The notes under the pieces were generated by a model. It worked only from the letters and a program-made list of their open reading frames with translations, had not been told where the DNA came from and ran no database searches. The translations under genes and the position numbers were made by a program. From Xanthostigma xanthostigma (lineage: Eukaryota > Arthropoda > Insecta > Raphidioptera > Raphidiidae), in NCBI GenBank assembly GCA_963575645.1, contig OY754468.1, forward strand, positions 12,772,001 through 12,836,000: DNA of 64,000 nt, written 5' to 3'. Position 1 is the stretch's first letter, and each line of letters opens with the position of its first letter. This document shows, piece after piece, positions 47,119 through 59,820 of this stretch.

Positions 47119-47365
47119 TGCGGTATTTTTTATTTTTTGCGCTGTGAAAAGGGGAAGGCGTTTGGGGGGAATTTTTAAAAAGACAATAACGGTGTCGTGT
47201 CGATGCGATGGCGTTTTTTTGCGCAGTGAAAAGGGGAAAGCGTTTGGGAGGAATTATTTAAAAAACAATTACGGAGTCGTGTCGATGCGATGACGTTTTT
47301 TTGCGTACTGAAAAGAGGAGGGCGTTTGGGGCGAGTTCTTTAAAAAACAATTACGGGGTCGTGTA
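47119..47365. repeat. 82-bp minisatellite, three units
   Basis: GCG(C/T)(A/T/G)...GTGAAAAGGGGAA-type units start at 47139, 47221 and 47303, each with a CGTTTGGG motif and ending GTCGTGTCGATGCGATG. Confidence 0.8.
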
Positions 47366-48040
47366 TACAAAGTGAGATAGTAATACAGTAATTTTACACC
47401 AGTTGCTATGACGTGTATATGTGATTTCTGATTGGTTAGATTCAAAAAATGACAGTGAAAGACGAACATTTTTTTAATGTATTTTTGAGGAAATTTGTGA
47501 ATAATCCGCAAAGCTTTTTTTTTTGGAATGTCAAAATTTAGCGTTTTCTATATGACTTAAAAAATAATAAAAAGTCAAAGTTTGGTCTCATCGAGTTATC
47601 GAACTGTACCCCCAAATCCCATAAGGTTTATGCGAGGTCCTTTCTGTCATTTTTTTCGGCGACAGAGAAGAAAATTTTTGTGAACTGCGCGGACGTGAAA
47701 GTGTTAAGACGGTGCAAGTGAGAGAGACTTAGAAGAAAAGGTAAGCCTTATCGAGGCTCAGTTCAGAATAGAGAAAGTCTAGTAAATATGAAAGAGAAGT
47801 CCGAGCAAGAAATGTCAAATCAGCCATAAATTTTATTTGGCCTTTGGGAAAAGTAAAAGATCGCGATTTTTTTGGCTTATGGCCGCTCTGCGCCTCTGCA
47901 CAGATTACAGATGGTACGTGGCACGGCATCTTAAATATAATCTCGACGCCCGACCGAAACCTTGCAGCCAGCTATTCCGTCAGACTTTCGATTTTATTCT
48001 TTAAACGAAACTACAAAATCAATATGACACAGAGTTACCT
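47366..48040. other. no gene recognised
   Basis: TTAGCGTTTTCTATATGACT near 47540 recurs on the opposite strand near 63060. Confidence 0.4.
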
Positions 48041-48388
48041 ATTTGTAATCCATATTCACCGAACACTATTAAAGATAGAAGTTACTCTAATCTTGGAACA
48101 AATTTATTCGTTAGATTAAAATTTACTTTCAATTCACCAAGCAAAATATCAGCTATAAAAGTTAGTTAAAGAATAAATATACACTGCACTGTACTCCTTG
48201 CTCAATTGTTTTGACGTTCACCCAAAAATCTGATGACGTCTAAAAAAGTTTCACAAAATAATAATGTTTTATCCTAAGCCACTAACTTTAATGTTTTACA
48301 ACTATACACTTCACAAAAGGTTAATAAGCAACACAAATAAATTCACAAGAGCAACTGTAGATATAATACTCCACGTTTATAGGTTAGG
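48041..48388 (+). repeat. about 350-bp repeat shared with 21130-21486
   Basis: Same orientation and block order as the copy at 21130. Confidence 0.65.
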
Positions 48389-49119
48389 TATTATGATCTA
48401 TGTGGCGGACATTATTATTTTCTCAGACAAATAAATATTTATACCCTCGTTTCTCGACTTTGTCATAACAGACGCCATTCGCATCATTACTATTTTCCAT
48501 CTATCACACTTCCCGTTATTTTCTACAATTTTTAAACATTCAACTTAATTAATAGCAATGGCCGAATGAAGGAATTCTAAGACATTAGGATAAGGTAGAT
48601 AAACTTTGAACATAGGTGTTTGACAGGTAATCGGCCATAGCCTTTAATAAGGAACCATCTCGATATTTATCTGGAATTATTGAGGGAAACCATGGAAAAC
48701 CTCAACAAGATGGCCGGTACAGGAATTACCGTTCCTCGGCGAGAGGCAGCAGGAGAACTACCTTAAAAAATACAGTAGAATAGAATATTTACTTTATTAA
48801 AAACCAAAAAGCTATAATAGCGTCATTAAAAAAAAAGGTTTGCACTCCGGGAGTGCCGCGAGAAGTGAAAACTTGAATATTAACGTCTGACGAATTTTCG
48901 ATCAAAATTGTTTGTATCATAGATTGCATTTTTATGTAGGTACGATATTTCAACGCTAAATGTCTAACGTTGTATAAATAAAAAATGGTTTGTATCATAG
49001 ATTGCTCGATCAGGTCACGTATCCTGACGCGGTCACGTGACCTGACACGAGTTTAACATTTTTTACCCATTACAAAAAAAGTGTACAACGCCGCTAAAAA
49101 AGTTTTCACTTCAAAAAAT
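48389..49119. other. no gene; short repeat-like GGAAAACCTCAACAAGATGG near 48690
   Basis: The GGGAAACCATGGAAAACC-type string resembles 3' parts of insect LINEs; no coding frame with it. Confidence 0.35.
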
Positions 49120-49323
49120 GGTTGTCTGTAAAGTCGGTTTACGGACGATAGTTTTACGTGATAACGTATTCCGCTCGAATATCATATTTAATAATACATA
49201 ACCTAAATTTTAGTAGCTGTCAAACTTGGGCCGATCGTGCGCGGAACGTGACACATTTCGGAACGTGACACTTTTTCGTGCATGCAGCCGGTGTTTCACC
49301 AATTTATAAGACGTTATCACGTC
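49120..49323 (-). mobile_element. T-tract element, copy 5 (short)
   Basis: Minus strand GACGTGATAACGTC ... TTACAGACAACC within T-runs. Like copy 2 it keeps the AAATTTAGGTTATGTATTAT block and lacks the long core. Confidence 0.75.
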
Positions 49324-51142
49324 AAAAAATAATTGGACAAATCTGTCTTAGAATTGCACGCGGCAATCATATGGACAACTATCTATCAGCAATTTCTTTA
49401 CTCTATTTTTGAAAATTGTAATATTCTGAATTCTGATTAACCGCACTTTTGACGAGACGTTTTTTTATCGAATAAATATAAACCCTTTCATCGCGAGCGT
49501 GCCATAAAACAAAAAAGCGTCAGTTCGTATAAGAAATCATTTTTTCAGAGCATTTTCATCGCAGTAATTAATTTCGCCGCATAAAAAAGGAGGGTGTGAT
49601 ATGTTTATATGTTAAGTAATGTAGAAGTTCATTCATCTGTTAAACACACACACACACATTCGTTTATAGCATATATGTATGGTTTACTCTTATAATAACA
49701 AAACCCTTATTTATATTATTAGGGCACATGGTGGAGGGAATTATTCTCCCCATTAAACATATAATGTAGGGAAACCTTGCTGCCATGCTGATGTGTTTTA
49801 TGTACCGCTACACCACCCTCCTAACACGTTTCTTTAAAGTCCATTCCACATGTTATCTCCACGGCCGTGTTTTCAATCAGTGTAATATTCTCAGATAAAT
49901 GAATGAAACGGGATATTGGGATCCGCTATATGGACTACTCTATCTGGCGGATAAATTTACAACTCAAATCGGGTAAACATGATTATGAATCGTACTGTTA
50001 ATCGTGTTTTTTTTTATTATAAAAAGAAAAAACGTTGAATAAATTTATGAATGACTCATTGTGGAACCTACGAAGTTTTCACCTCGTGTAAAAATAGTAA
50101 AAGAATGTAATAGTACCACGCCATTTTAATGCAGATGGTTATATTTTCCCAAACAGATATTATACTTAGTCTTAATATTGAAAACTTAATTTATTGAATA
50201 GTTATTATTAATTAATAACATTAAGAATTTTGATAGGCAAAAAATAAAGTTAACTTCAAACTGAAAATACATTATGACAGATGCCTATTTTTAGGTTAGG
50301 ACCTTACCTGTTTTAATAATATGTTTGCAACGTTCATGAACACTGCACTCATATAATATCTCTATTTACACCTTTTATTTCAATAGGTTTACTCTTTAAA
50401 TCAGAAGTTTATAAACAGAAAGCTGAAACTCATCTTATTTGAAGGTTCTGTTTTAGATTAATTTTTTCCTAATTTTATGATATGACCGGCATAAAATACA
50501 CGTTCCCCTTCAAAAAAACTCCTTTTTTGATTATTTGTATCAGCCCAATCACATATTGTGCTGATACCTATAATTTTATTGCTCTTCAAAAAATTCACAA
50601 TTGCACTGTATTCTATAGGAACTATGAGAAATTATACCGCATCGTCGCCATGTTTTTGACGGACCCCAATACTGTAATTTTTAATCAGGATCATTTATTT
50701 TGGCGTCTGGACGGATCATTAGACATTTAGCGTTTATAACTGTTAAGACGCTGATACTGTTTTGTTATTTTGTGTGTGTGTGTGTGTGTAGTTGAAACAG
50801 TTGAATCGTACACCGCACACTAATTGTTGTGTATTGTACCAATGGTCATCTTCATTATTACACTGGACTGGATATACGAAAACCCTCCATTATATCTCCT
50901 ACTATGTATATATATGTGTGTATACTGGTATTACACATAACATAAAACAATAGAAGATTAAACATAACCTAGAAAGACCTGCCAAATTCTTCACAAAGTC
51001 GCAGAAACCAATGTCAGAATTTCAGGAAATCAAATTTGACATTGGCTTTAGCTTGTAAACACATATTTCTCCACACAAGAAAAGCAACAAGCATTGAGTT
51101 TGAAATTAAGTTAGTTTGTTTAGGTCAAATCTTACAAGTTAA
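49324..51142. other. AT-rich DNA with microsatellites, nothing recognised
   Basis: CA run near 49645 and TG run at 50771-50790. The 82-codon frame at 50482-50730 has no known motif. Confidence 0.45.
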
Positions 51143-51404
51143 ATAATAATAACAATAATTTCTTTATTTCTGTAATACTACATGCGTAGTGTAGAAGACG
51201 TCATTTTACATAAAGGTATGATACATACAAAAATACAAATTATGATCTCTTGGTTAATTTACACAAGAAGAATTCGTCGATACTATAAAAATTATGACAT
51301 AGCAACACAGCTTTGAGCTCATTTTTCAACCTCCGTAGACTTAGATTTTTTATTGAGATGGGTAAATGATTGTTAAAAATAAAATTAATAGTAAAAAAAA
51401 ATTA
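51143..51404 (-). pseudogene. LINE 3' end (reverse-transcriptase C-terminus plus tail)
   Basis: Minus strand codons 51401-51240 read FIFNNHLPISIKNLSLRRLK, then AVLLCHNFYSIDEFFLCKL and stop: the N-x-L-P-x-x-I-K ... FYSIxEFF C-terminus of CR1/Jockey-type LINEs. AATAAAG and a TTATTATTATT tail follow. The upstream part runs into the foldback centred at 51580. Confidence 0.7.
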
Positions 51405-51428
51405 TTTAAACACAGGATTTTATTATGC

Positions 51429-51729
51429 TCTACAAAGAAAATAAACTTTAAATAGAATGCAACCCAACCATTTATTACACTATACAATTTAATATATGAT
51501 ATAGATTATAAAAGCTTGTCGCGAGATTTCTCTGTGAAAATAAACAAGAATACAATATATAATGTAATTTAAACTTGACACAAGTAATTTTCTAAGAAGA
51601 AATGTATGTATTTCATAAAATAAATTTACAGAGGAAAATCTCGCGACAAGCTTTTATATCATATAAATTGTATAATGTAATAAATGGTTGGGTTTGATTT
51701 AATTTAAAGTTTATTTTCTTCTTTTTAGA
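51429..51729. repeat. foldback core made of inverted LINE-like copies
   Basis: AAAGAAAATAAACTTTAAAT ... AAGCTTGTCGCGAGATTT is mirrored on the right (AAATCTCGCGACAAGCTTTT ...). Weaker symmetry continues to about 51310 and 51840; the right side matches the LINE C-terminus as NFILNDLL...EEV before frame loss. Confidence 0.75.
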
Positions 51730-51840
51730 ACATTTGATTAAATGCTTGTTTTTAAAAATATTTTTTGCAATTAATTTTATTTTAAATGATTTATTAGTAG
51801 TTTTGAGTGAGGAGGTTTAAAAATTTTTATTTAAGGAGGT

Positions 51841-53111
51841 TGATGCGTTAAAGTCCCAATCAAAAGTAAGTTGAATTTTAAATCGGAACTTTTTTAGAAT
51901 AAATTTTTACAAAAGGTTATAAGTCGATGATACCAATAAATTATTGTCATAAAGGCATAAATAAATCTTTTTTTTTATTATTAATTAATTATTTTAGTAT
52001 TTTATTTAATGGACTAACTTTTGAATTTTTTGTACAAAGTAGGTTAGGAAAAATAAATTTATGTAAATATCTCTATTTTACATATTTTTTGCAGTAAATA
52101 ATTAAAAAAAGAAACTAGAAGTAATGAAAATTAAAATTAAATCATTAAAAAGTTGAAAAATCAGTTTTATTTGTTAATATTGTCAAGAATAAAAGTCCTT
52201 AATAAAAAATTGCTAAAATTTAATAATTTTATTGATTAAGTCTCCTAATTAAATTGGAAAATATTTGTAAGACACGGATGCTTTGCCCAGTTAGTTTTCA
52301 GAACTGCTGACATTATTTGGTTATTTGCAAAAAATTAAAATGTACAGTTTGCATGCTAGGTTGACATATTTTCCATAAGACTACATGTTAAAGTTTTTTA
52401 ATTTTTAACTTTATAAATCTCCTAATGATTTTGGACTTTTTACAAAAAATTTTGTCATAAAAAAATCTATTAAAAAACTTTATTTCAGATTCGCCTCAAT
52501 GTTTGTGTTGGCCTTGGTGTAGTTTTTTTGGTAATTTTTTGAGCAATGTGAAGTGCATTTTAGTCAGTCTAGTTTGCAGTGCATATATCGACGATGCAAG
52601 TAGAGTTTATGGTTAAAGGTTCATTTCAACTGTACCATGTAGTCACTAATTGAAGTACATGAATTATGGACCAGAAAAAACAATGATTTCACTTCACGAT
52701 TGCATTGACCGCTTTTGGTCCTTATGCTCTCGCGTACAGCGCTTCACAATATTGTTTACTGGAATCTCGGTAAAGTTTCGTCCAGGCGCAAATATCTATT
52801 TTTGCTCACTGATCGTCCCCATAATAACGTAATGATATGATCACGCTACTTTTGAAAGTGTGGATTATTTGCACAAGTGGATCCAGCTAATTTCGGAGGG
52901 GAGCATTTTTTTTATTGTGGCGCAATGTAACTTTCCACTATGTTGTGACACATACTTTACAATTGTAATCGTCCTATAAATATCGGCATTCCGTTGTACC
53001 TTTTCAGTTATTAGCTTTGATTTCTAACATTAAAAACCAACGATTTATTCTTTTAGTATTATAGTTTAATAATTAATTCAAATCTTTGATTAACGTCTGA
53101 ATAGAACTCTT
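51841..53111. other. very AT-rich DNA, nothing recognised
   Basis: AAGTAATGAAAATTAAAATT near 52122 recurs inverted near 42960. A 60-codon frame at 52650-52832 is not recognised. Confidence 0.45.
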
Positions 53112-53431
53112 CAAATAAATAAAATTATCGACCAATTTTTTTTTTCAGACTATATATTGACAAAAATAAAATTAGAAATCAATATTACAAAAGATGGCGG
53201 TTCGATCCGGATTTGGACCTTCTTCAGAAATAATCTAAAAAATATAAAAATTAATTAGTATATATATTATGTACCTACTTATTTTATAGTAAACTGAAGT
53301 TAATTAATTATCAAAAATTATGAAAAATTAAAAACAAAAAATTTTTGTAATATTGATTTATAACTTTATTTTTGTCAATATATTATGCATAGTCTGAAAA
53401 TAATTGGTCGACAATTTTATTTATTATAGTT
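53112..53431. repeat. foldback with Penelope-type hairpin in its loop
   Basis: AATAAATAAAATTATCGACC ... TTTTGTCAATATATTATGC-like arms of about 85 bp. The loop holds minus-strand CTGAAGAAGGTCCAAATCCG then GATCGAAC (53195-53227). A related inverted piece is at 62100-62180. Confidence 0.65.
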
Positions 53432-54638
53432 TAAAATTCCGCACGAGCAAATTAGTTTAAATATAAATTATTAAACAATAGTCGTTGACCACAGTAAAAT
53501 ATTAATCATTAAATATTGGACGTTAACGAAGTTGCTAGAACTGAAATACCTACATTAATTAATTATAAAATTCGCAATTAAAATCTAACTTTAAACATAA
53601 TTGTCAAAATATTCATAATTTTCTAATAAACGATCTCAAATATAAACTTGAACTTTAATAAAAAAAAATAAGGGCCCAGCACGAACAAACATTATCTTTA
53701 TTAAAGGGTTAAATTTCAAATTTGAAACGATTCTGAGATTTTTTTGTGTATTTTTGGGCCCGAAAACTTTTTTCAACCCCTAAAATGGCCCGATTGGGCC
53801 CATTTTAAATAGGCTTCGTGCGATGGTGGCTTTGAACATGTGGAACAAATTTCTACAAAATCAATTAGCGCTTTTGAAAGTTATTGGCCGCACGCTAGGA
53901 GGCTATGAAACGTCGACCCCTAGATCCTGCCATCCGACCGGCGTCAATAGTATAAGCGCCTTATGGCAAATACACTAAAACGTTTGAGTGTCACTGCAAT
54001 GTTCCGTCACAGTATACATATATTGTACATATTAACTACTCACCGCACCGTATCCCAAGTCCTGTGACATTCACAGGTTCCCGCCTGTGATTGTTCGTTC
54101 CTTTGGGACGTCAGTTTTCAAACGCGCGCACTGTTTTTTTAGTCGGGGTGAAAAGAGCAGGTTTTACTATTGTAGTGACGCTTTTGTTTCTATTGAATAT
54201 GCAGACAAAGTACATTGCATACGTAATATGCAGAAAGGTGTCAGATGGTAATACACAGTAAAATGTATCGAAATATGAGTATTAGGCTGTTTTTTTTTTG
54301 AGTTTACTCCTTAAGAAACAATTTTGAGTTATAAGGCCCGATACGGAAATTTTATAAGTATAGTAAGTCATATGCATGAGACTCCAAATTGGTTTAAATT
54401 TTTATTTCGAAGTATATTTTAGTTCCTGATCATATCGTAATGGTTATTTTATTAATCTAATCACTGCAAAAAATACAAATAATAAAAAATAAATGTAGAA
54501 AATACGCGCTGTTTTCGAATTTCCAAAACACAGCCTGCGACGTCAGAGTATATATCAACAACAGTTTCCAATTTCCATGACGACTGTGTCGTCTCACAGT
54601 AAGCTTATGTCAGTATTTAGAGAAAACAACAAATATAC
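53432..54638. other. no gene recognised
   Basis: GTTAAATTTCAAATTTGAAA near 53708 resembles 34848. Otherwise nothing. Confidence 0.4.
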
Positions 54639-55277
54639 CGAAGCCGGTTGGATTGGTGACTAGTGGAGTAGTGGCACCGCACACGGCCACTTCCAACATG
54701 TTAACGCGTGCACGCGTTAACATGTGTCCGTGTGCGGGATAAATGCAGATTTCTACCTTATCCTGGAACGGTAATCTAGCTATCTCTGTCTTTTAACTGT
54801 CAAATTCTGTGAGCAGCGTTACTTTTTGCATTGAGGTTAGGCGTAGCTGAAGTTTTGTTGATAGTGAAATAAAGTAATAAAGAATTTCAAAGTAAACATT
54901 AGAAATGAGTTTCGTTAAAATTAAAAATGAAAATGTTACCGTAAAATTACCTGTGATGAACAATATACTCATTTCTAATGTTTACTTTGAAATTCTTTAT
55001 TACTTTATTTCACTATCAACAAAATTTCAGCTACGCCTAACCTCAATGCAAAAAGTAACGCTGCTCACAGAATTTGACAGTTAAAAGACAGAGATAGCTC
55101 GATTACCGTTCTAGGATAAGGTAGAAATCTGCATTTATCCCGCACACGGATAAGGCAGAAATCTGCATTTATCCCGCACACGGACACATGTTAACGCGTG
55201 CACGCGTTAACATGTTGGAAGTGGCCGTGTGCGGTGCCACTACTCCACTAGTCACCAATGAGCCAACCCGGCTTCCG
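54639..55277. repeat. large foldback with 30-bp palindromes and tandem duplication
   Basis: Arms of about 270-310 bp begin CGAAGCCGG and meet at a loop near 54914-54966. Each arm holds a perfect 30-bp palindrome centred on GCGTGCACGC (54696-54725 and 55186-55215). The right arm has a 34-bp duplication (55115-55148, 55149-55182) absent on the left. A 59-codon frame (54905-55084) starts MSFVKIKNENVTVKLPVMNN; I do not recognise it. Confidence 0.85.
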
Positions 55278-55709
55278 TACAAATAAACTTCATTTAGAAC
55301 ATTGACAATTTGACATCAAGGTTGACATGCATCATATATCATGACGTCACATAAGCCCGCCATGTTGGCCGATTGTTTAAACTGTCTATTTTTTTTAATA
55401 TTTTTTTCTTATGATAATATTCAATTTTTGAATGATTATCAATCTTTTCCGTATTATGGTTTACTAAATAATCTATAAAAAATATTAAAAAAAATACATG
55501 CATATGACCTATTGGTGAGACGTTACGCTCCACCGTTTCAAGTGTGGCGTTACGCTCGTCCGCTTCAAAAGAGACAAACATATTATATCTGTAGGTTTTA
55601 ACGTGCGAAAGAATGAGATGTAATACAAAAGAGGCAAACATATATCTATATCTGTGGGATTTAACGTTTTCCTACAGTGTTTTCAATTAAATATACATTA
55701 TATTAAAAG
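55278..55709. other. no gene recognised
   Basis: AAAGAGACAAACATATTATA near 55566 has a diverged second copy near 55629. Confidence 0.4.
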
Positions 55710-55896
55710 AAATTTATTACTTAAAAAAAGTATAAATACTGCTTTTTAACGATAAAAACTTTTGAACGGTAACTCCGATCATAATGAAGTTTGGACACAA
55801 CATTCATCTCGGTAAACTAAGATGAATGTGCGTGCTCATGTCCTTTCCTTCCCCATTCGTTCTTTTGCATCCGGGTGAAACCGGGCGGGACCGCTA
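55710..55896 (+). mobile_element. Helitron 3' end (tRNA-Lys family)
   Basis: Runs from the TTATTACTTAAAAAAAGTAT block to GGTGAAACCGGGCGGGACCG plus CTAG; the 5' half and the tRNA are missing. Confidence 0.7.
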
Positions 55897-56453
55897 GTAT
55901 TTTATTATAACTGTTGCGTGATTTATTGCTTATTTAGTCCACAGCTCACGCTGCGATCGATTCAGTTTATTCCCAACTATATACTCTACACCCGGCCAAC
56001 AAGCAATACATTATAATGCTTGTGACTTATGCATACAGTTATTGTCAGTATGAATTATCGTAAATGTCAAATTCACTAAAACTGAGATTGGTGTTTATGA
56101 ATTTCAAATCTGTACACAAATAAGTATAGGTAATATTATACAAACTCACGGTAATCCATACATATTAACTGTATACAAACTTGATTCATACCGTGGCATG
56201 GCAATTTTGTATTTAGTCAGTGACGGCGTCAGGATCTATTCGTTAATGGGTTCAGTTATATAGTTAATCAAAAACAAAACCTATACATTGTATGGTATAC
56301 AGTAATCAATTTTTTTAGGAGGGACACAGTAATTGTGGGGCACACCACCCTTCTAAATCTCCTTTTTGCAACGTCACTAATTATTATTGTCCCATTCGAT
56401 AATATAATATATAGAAGAGTTTTATTATCCTTGCGTTTGATTTTGATATATCA
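55897..56453. other. no gene recognised
   Basis: Nothing identified. Confidence 0.4.
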
Positions 56454-57103
56454 ACAGTAAAAAAAAAATTCAGCCAATCGGGCGACGGGACCATTCCAAC
56501 TTCAAAATATTGACATTTGATATAGTATAATAAAAAAATCAATTTCTGACGCCGGTAATGACTAGTATTCAATATGAGATTTGTTATTCGTTGCCATGGT
56601 TGCCTACATATGTTCCACGTCATGTAAAAATTAATCAAAGCATGCTTAACCAGTTTATTTCTGACAGAGTTACAAAAGAAAAGACAAGCTGATTTTTTTT
56701 TAATTTTCAAAATACTTCCGAGACTATATAGTTAAGAAAAGAAGTTTTTAACGAAACTTACTTGATAAAATTAATAGAATAATAAGCCGTTATGAAAAGT
56801 ATACCATTATTATATAAAAAACATCGTTATAACAAATATCTCTTCTGCGCACGCACCGATTTTCCCCAAAAACAATAGGGCTCTTCATATTTGCATACCA
56901 AACATCCTCCCAAATTTGGTTTCGATCCGCTCATCCGTTTGACCTGTATCGTGTTCACAGACTAACAGACGCACAGAGTTTTTTTCAAAAATATGTTTTT
57001 TTTGGATTCGGGGGACCTCAAAACGGAAAGATATTGTAAAATTTTTGAAAAATGATTTTTGACCAAAACTAGTACCATTCCCCACTTGTGGGTTGGAAAG
57101 GTA
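56454..57103 (+). mobile_element. ACCATTCCAAC-family repeat
   Basis: Same layout as 27076 and 28259: GGGACCATTCCAAC on the left, CTTGTGGGTTGGAAAGGT on the right, GCGCACGC motif inside. Confidence 0.65.
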
Positions 57104-58861
57104 AAAATAAATGTCCAAAAGAAAGTTTAAGCTCACCTAATAAAGCCACACTGCCTGTATTAGCAAATACACTATATTGTCGGCAGGGTAACAGACTACG
57201 ACCCGAGTTTTTTATTATTCTATTCCGACTCATGTTTCCTCTGGGCAACATTAGATCAAGTCCCCTCGTAAAATGGGCAATGGTCTTTGAATAGATTCAA
57301 AATCTGTCCATATATATGTCGGAAAGAAGATACAGTTGCCGAAGCGCTGGGCACTTTATTTGCTTGATCCATATTTAATCAACTTTATCAAACGATAATG
57401 AATCCTAGTCTCGAAGTTCTAAAGTATTCACTGTATCGCTTCTCCCAACTATCTATCCACATGTCTCCAAAATCAACTACGACGTCATATCGGTTTTCAA
57501 CAGGTATCTCCATAAGAACCAATCAGAGACCTCGACACTCAGGCTACATTTGCAGAGAAGGTGTCTTCCCAAACCCAAGTCCCTTAAATCTTCGGGTTAT
57601 AAAACCAACGGTAATTCGGAAATACCGTCTTTAAGTGCAAATCATAAAATCAAACGGTAATTTATTACAACTAGTGTGACTTGTGCGAATTATTCGCACT
57701 AAATAAGTATAATAATTATTACTTTACAAAATTATTTTTTAAATATGATTGCAGATATTCAATTCGTTTCTAATTTTGCACACTGCTTATAACGTTCTTC
57801 TTTTTGTTGTATTACAATATGAAGCTCAGATGACAGATCAAAGAAATATTTTACTACAATTGTCATATAGAGGCGCAAGTAGCAAAAGCGTTGAGCTAAG
57901 CCGTCAGATGGCATCATGCAGCATTGCTGTGACGTTGTTGAGCGTTGCTCACTGTTTCAAAATTAAAGCCGTCAGATGGCAGTATGCAGTATTGTGTCTG
58001 TTGTATTACAATATGAAGGTCAGATGACAGATCGAAGTGCTGACGTTGTTTCAAAATTAAATCCGTCAGATGGCAGACGTTGTTCAGCGTTGCTGTATTT
58101 TAATTAATTTACAAAAACAAAAGCAATAATAAATTTTTTAGTTGTCGATGTCAGTAGAGCAAGCAATTATCTGTAAAATGATATATAATTTATGTGGAGA
58201 AATTGTGAGGTTTTTTTCTAAAAAGGGAGGCAAACATCTTTAACCTTAGCGTATTAATATATATATATATATATATGATTTAGAGGTAGAGTTGATTTGT
58301 TAATTACATGAAATCAAATCGTTAATTACGGAAAACTAATTATCATCTTTGAAATATTTGAGACATGCGTTTGTCTATCTCCGACATATATATTGCGTTT
58401 TAATATTTAGCATCATATGGACGCAAAGCTAAGAGCAGTGTGCGGTGTAGAGCTAGTGTAGCTCTAGTGTAGGGCACTACAGTGTGAAGTGCGTGATACA
58501 AGAGGAGCAATTCAAGTCGAGTCGAGGATAGGGGCGCGCTAATAGAATTATCAGTTATATGTACACCAGCCAAATGGCTAACGCATAGATATATATCCCG
58601 CTATGCCAAAAGCAGACGCTCTCTCTGCTACCGTAGCACACTGGTGCTCTGACGTGCTACGCGGCATCAGTGCCGTCGCGTCGCCTGCATCACACCAGAT
58701 GCTCGCTCAAATTTCATCCATTGGCGATGACGTAACAATATATACGTACAGATAGATACAAAGTAGATTAGCTCTTCAATTACAGGATGCGTCAAAATCA
58801 TACACGGGATTCAATAGACTTATGCTGGGTTGCAAACTTTAGATTATGATCATATTATATA
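57104..58861. other. no gene; diverged tandem repeats at 57800-58100
   Basis: TGTTGTATTACAATATGAAG occurs at about 57805 and 57998, and GCCGTCAGATGGCA-type motifs three times (about 57899, 57969, 58062). A TA run lies at 58257-58276. Confidence 0.45.
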
Positions 58862-59515
58862 CTAGCGCTCTCCTCCGGTTTCACACGGAAATAGCGAAAT
58901 AGCAAATGGGGAAGGGAAGAACATGAGTACGCACATTCATCTTAGTTTACCGAGATGAGTGTTGTGTCCGAATTTCATGATGATCGGAGTTAACGTTCAA
59001 AAGTTTTTGTCGATAAAAATCCGTATTTATACTTATATTTAAGTAATGAATTTCTTTTAAATTAATAATTACTGTAATAAATAAAATATAATAAATATTT
59101 AATTGAAAACATTGTAGGATAGGTACCTATAGTTATAACAGTTTGAAATGAGCTATTAATTAGATTTTTTTAATTTTAATTAGTCGTAAATAAAATAAAA
59201 AAATTTAAATGTAAGCCTTACAAGAAAGCAATATGGAAAAAAAATTCAAAATATATTCGCCCAACGTGGGGCTCGAACCCACGACCCTGATATTAACAGT
59301 AGCATGCTCTATCGACTGACCCAGCCGGGCTTGTGAACGTACGACCTAATATTGATATATGTAGTAACGACATTTCACCTGAATAGAAGCTATTTTTGAG
59401 ATACATAGCCTTCCTCGATAAATGGGCTATCCAACAATTTTTTTTTTTCAATTTGAGATTAGCGCGTTCAACCAAACAAACAAACAAACTCTTCAGCTTT
59501 ATATATTAGTATAGA
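58862..59515 (-). mobile_element. Helitron carrying the best-preserved tRNA-Lys module
   Basis: Minus strand TCTATACTAATATATAAAGC to CCGTGTGAAACCGGAGGAGA and CTAG. It abuts another Helitron end at 59518. Confidence 0.75.
59258..59330 (-). pseudogene. tRNA-Lys-derived module, best preserved
   Basis: 73 nt with a complete acceptor stem (GCCCGGC with GTTGGGC), TCAGTCGATAGAG D loop and a perfect GTGGGTTCGAGCCCCAC T arm. The anticodon loop is CTGTTAA, one base from the lysine CTCTTAA, so it would read as GTT. The D stem has GGTC for GCTC. Probably not functional as tRNA-Lys. Confidence 0.75.
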
Positions 59516-59517
59516 TA

Positions 59518-59820
59518 ACTAGCGGTCTGTCCCGATTTCACCCGGGTGCGATAGATATAATTCTGCAAAATGTATTTCTTTTACGGCCCGGCGTCTGAAC
59601 TAATAGGTTTGAGCAAATTCTACCAGATTTGCTTCTGAACTAATAGCTTTGAGCGAATTATATCAGATGTCGCTACTTGGTACTAAAACAGTTTTTTTTT
59701 TGTTTGCTTCTGAACTAATAGCTTTGAGCGAATTATATCAGATGCTGCTATACTTGGTACTAAAACAGTTTTTTTTTTGTTTGCTTCTGAACTAATAGCT
59801 TTGAGCAAATTCTATCGAAT
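59518..59820 (-). mobile_element. Helitron 3' part with about 76-bp tandem units (CAGAAGCAAA family)
   Basis: CTAG end with a TTTCACCCGGGTGCGATAGA arm (plus strand), then units starting GCTTCTGAACTAATAGCTTT at about 59630, 59705 and 59782. Confidence 0.65.

Noticed and set aside
47119..47365. CRISPR-like array
   Set aside because: The units are plain tandem repeats without distinct spacers, in a eukaryotic setting.
54905..55084. 59-codon frame MSFVKIKNEN... as a real gene
   Set aside because: It reads from a foldback loop into its right arm; half of it is the antisense of the left arm, so its openness may be chance.
58862..59515. Functional tRNA-Lys gene at 59258-59330
   Set aside because: The anticodon loop is altered, the D stem has a mismatch, and it lies inside a transposon copy.
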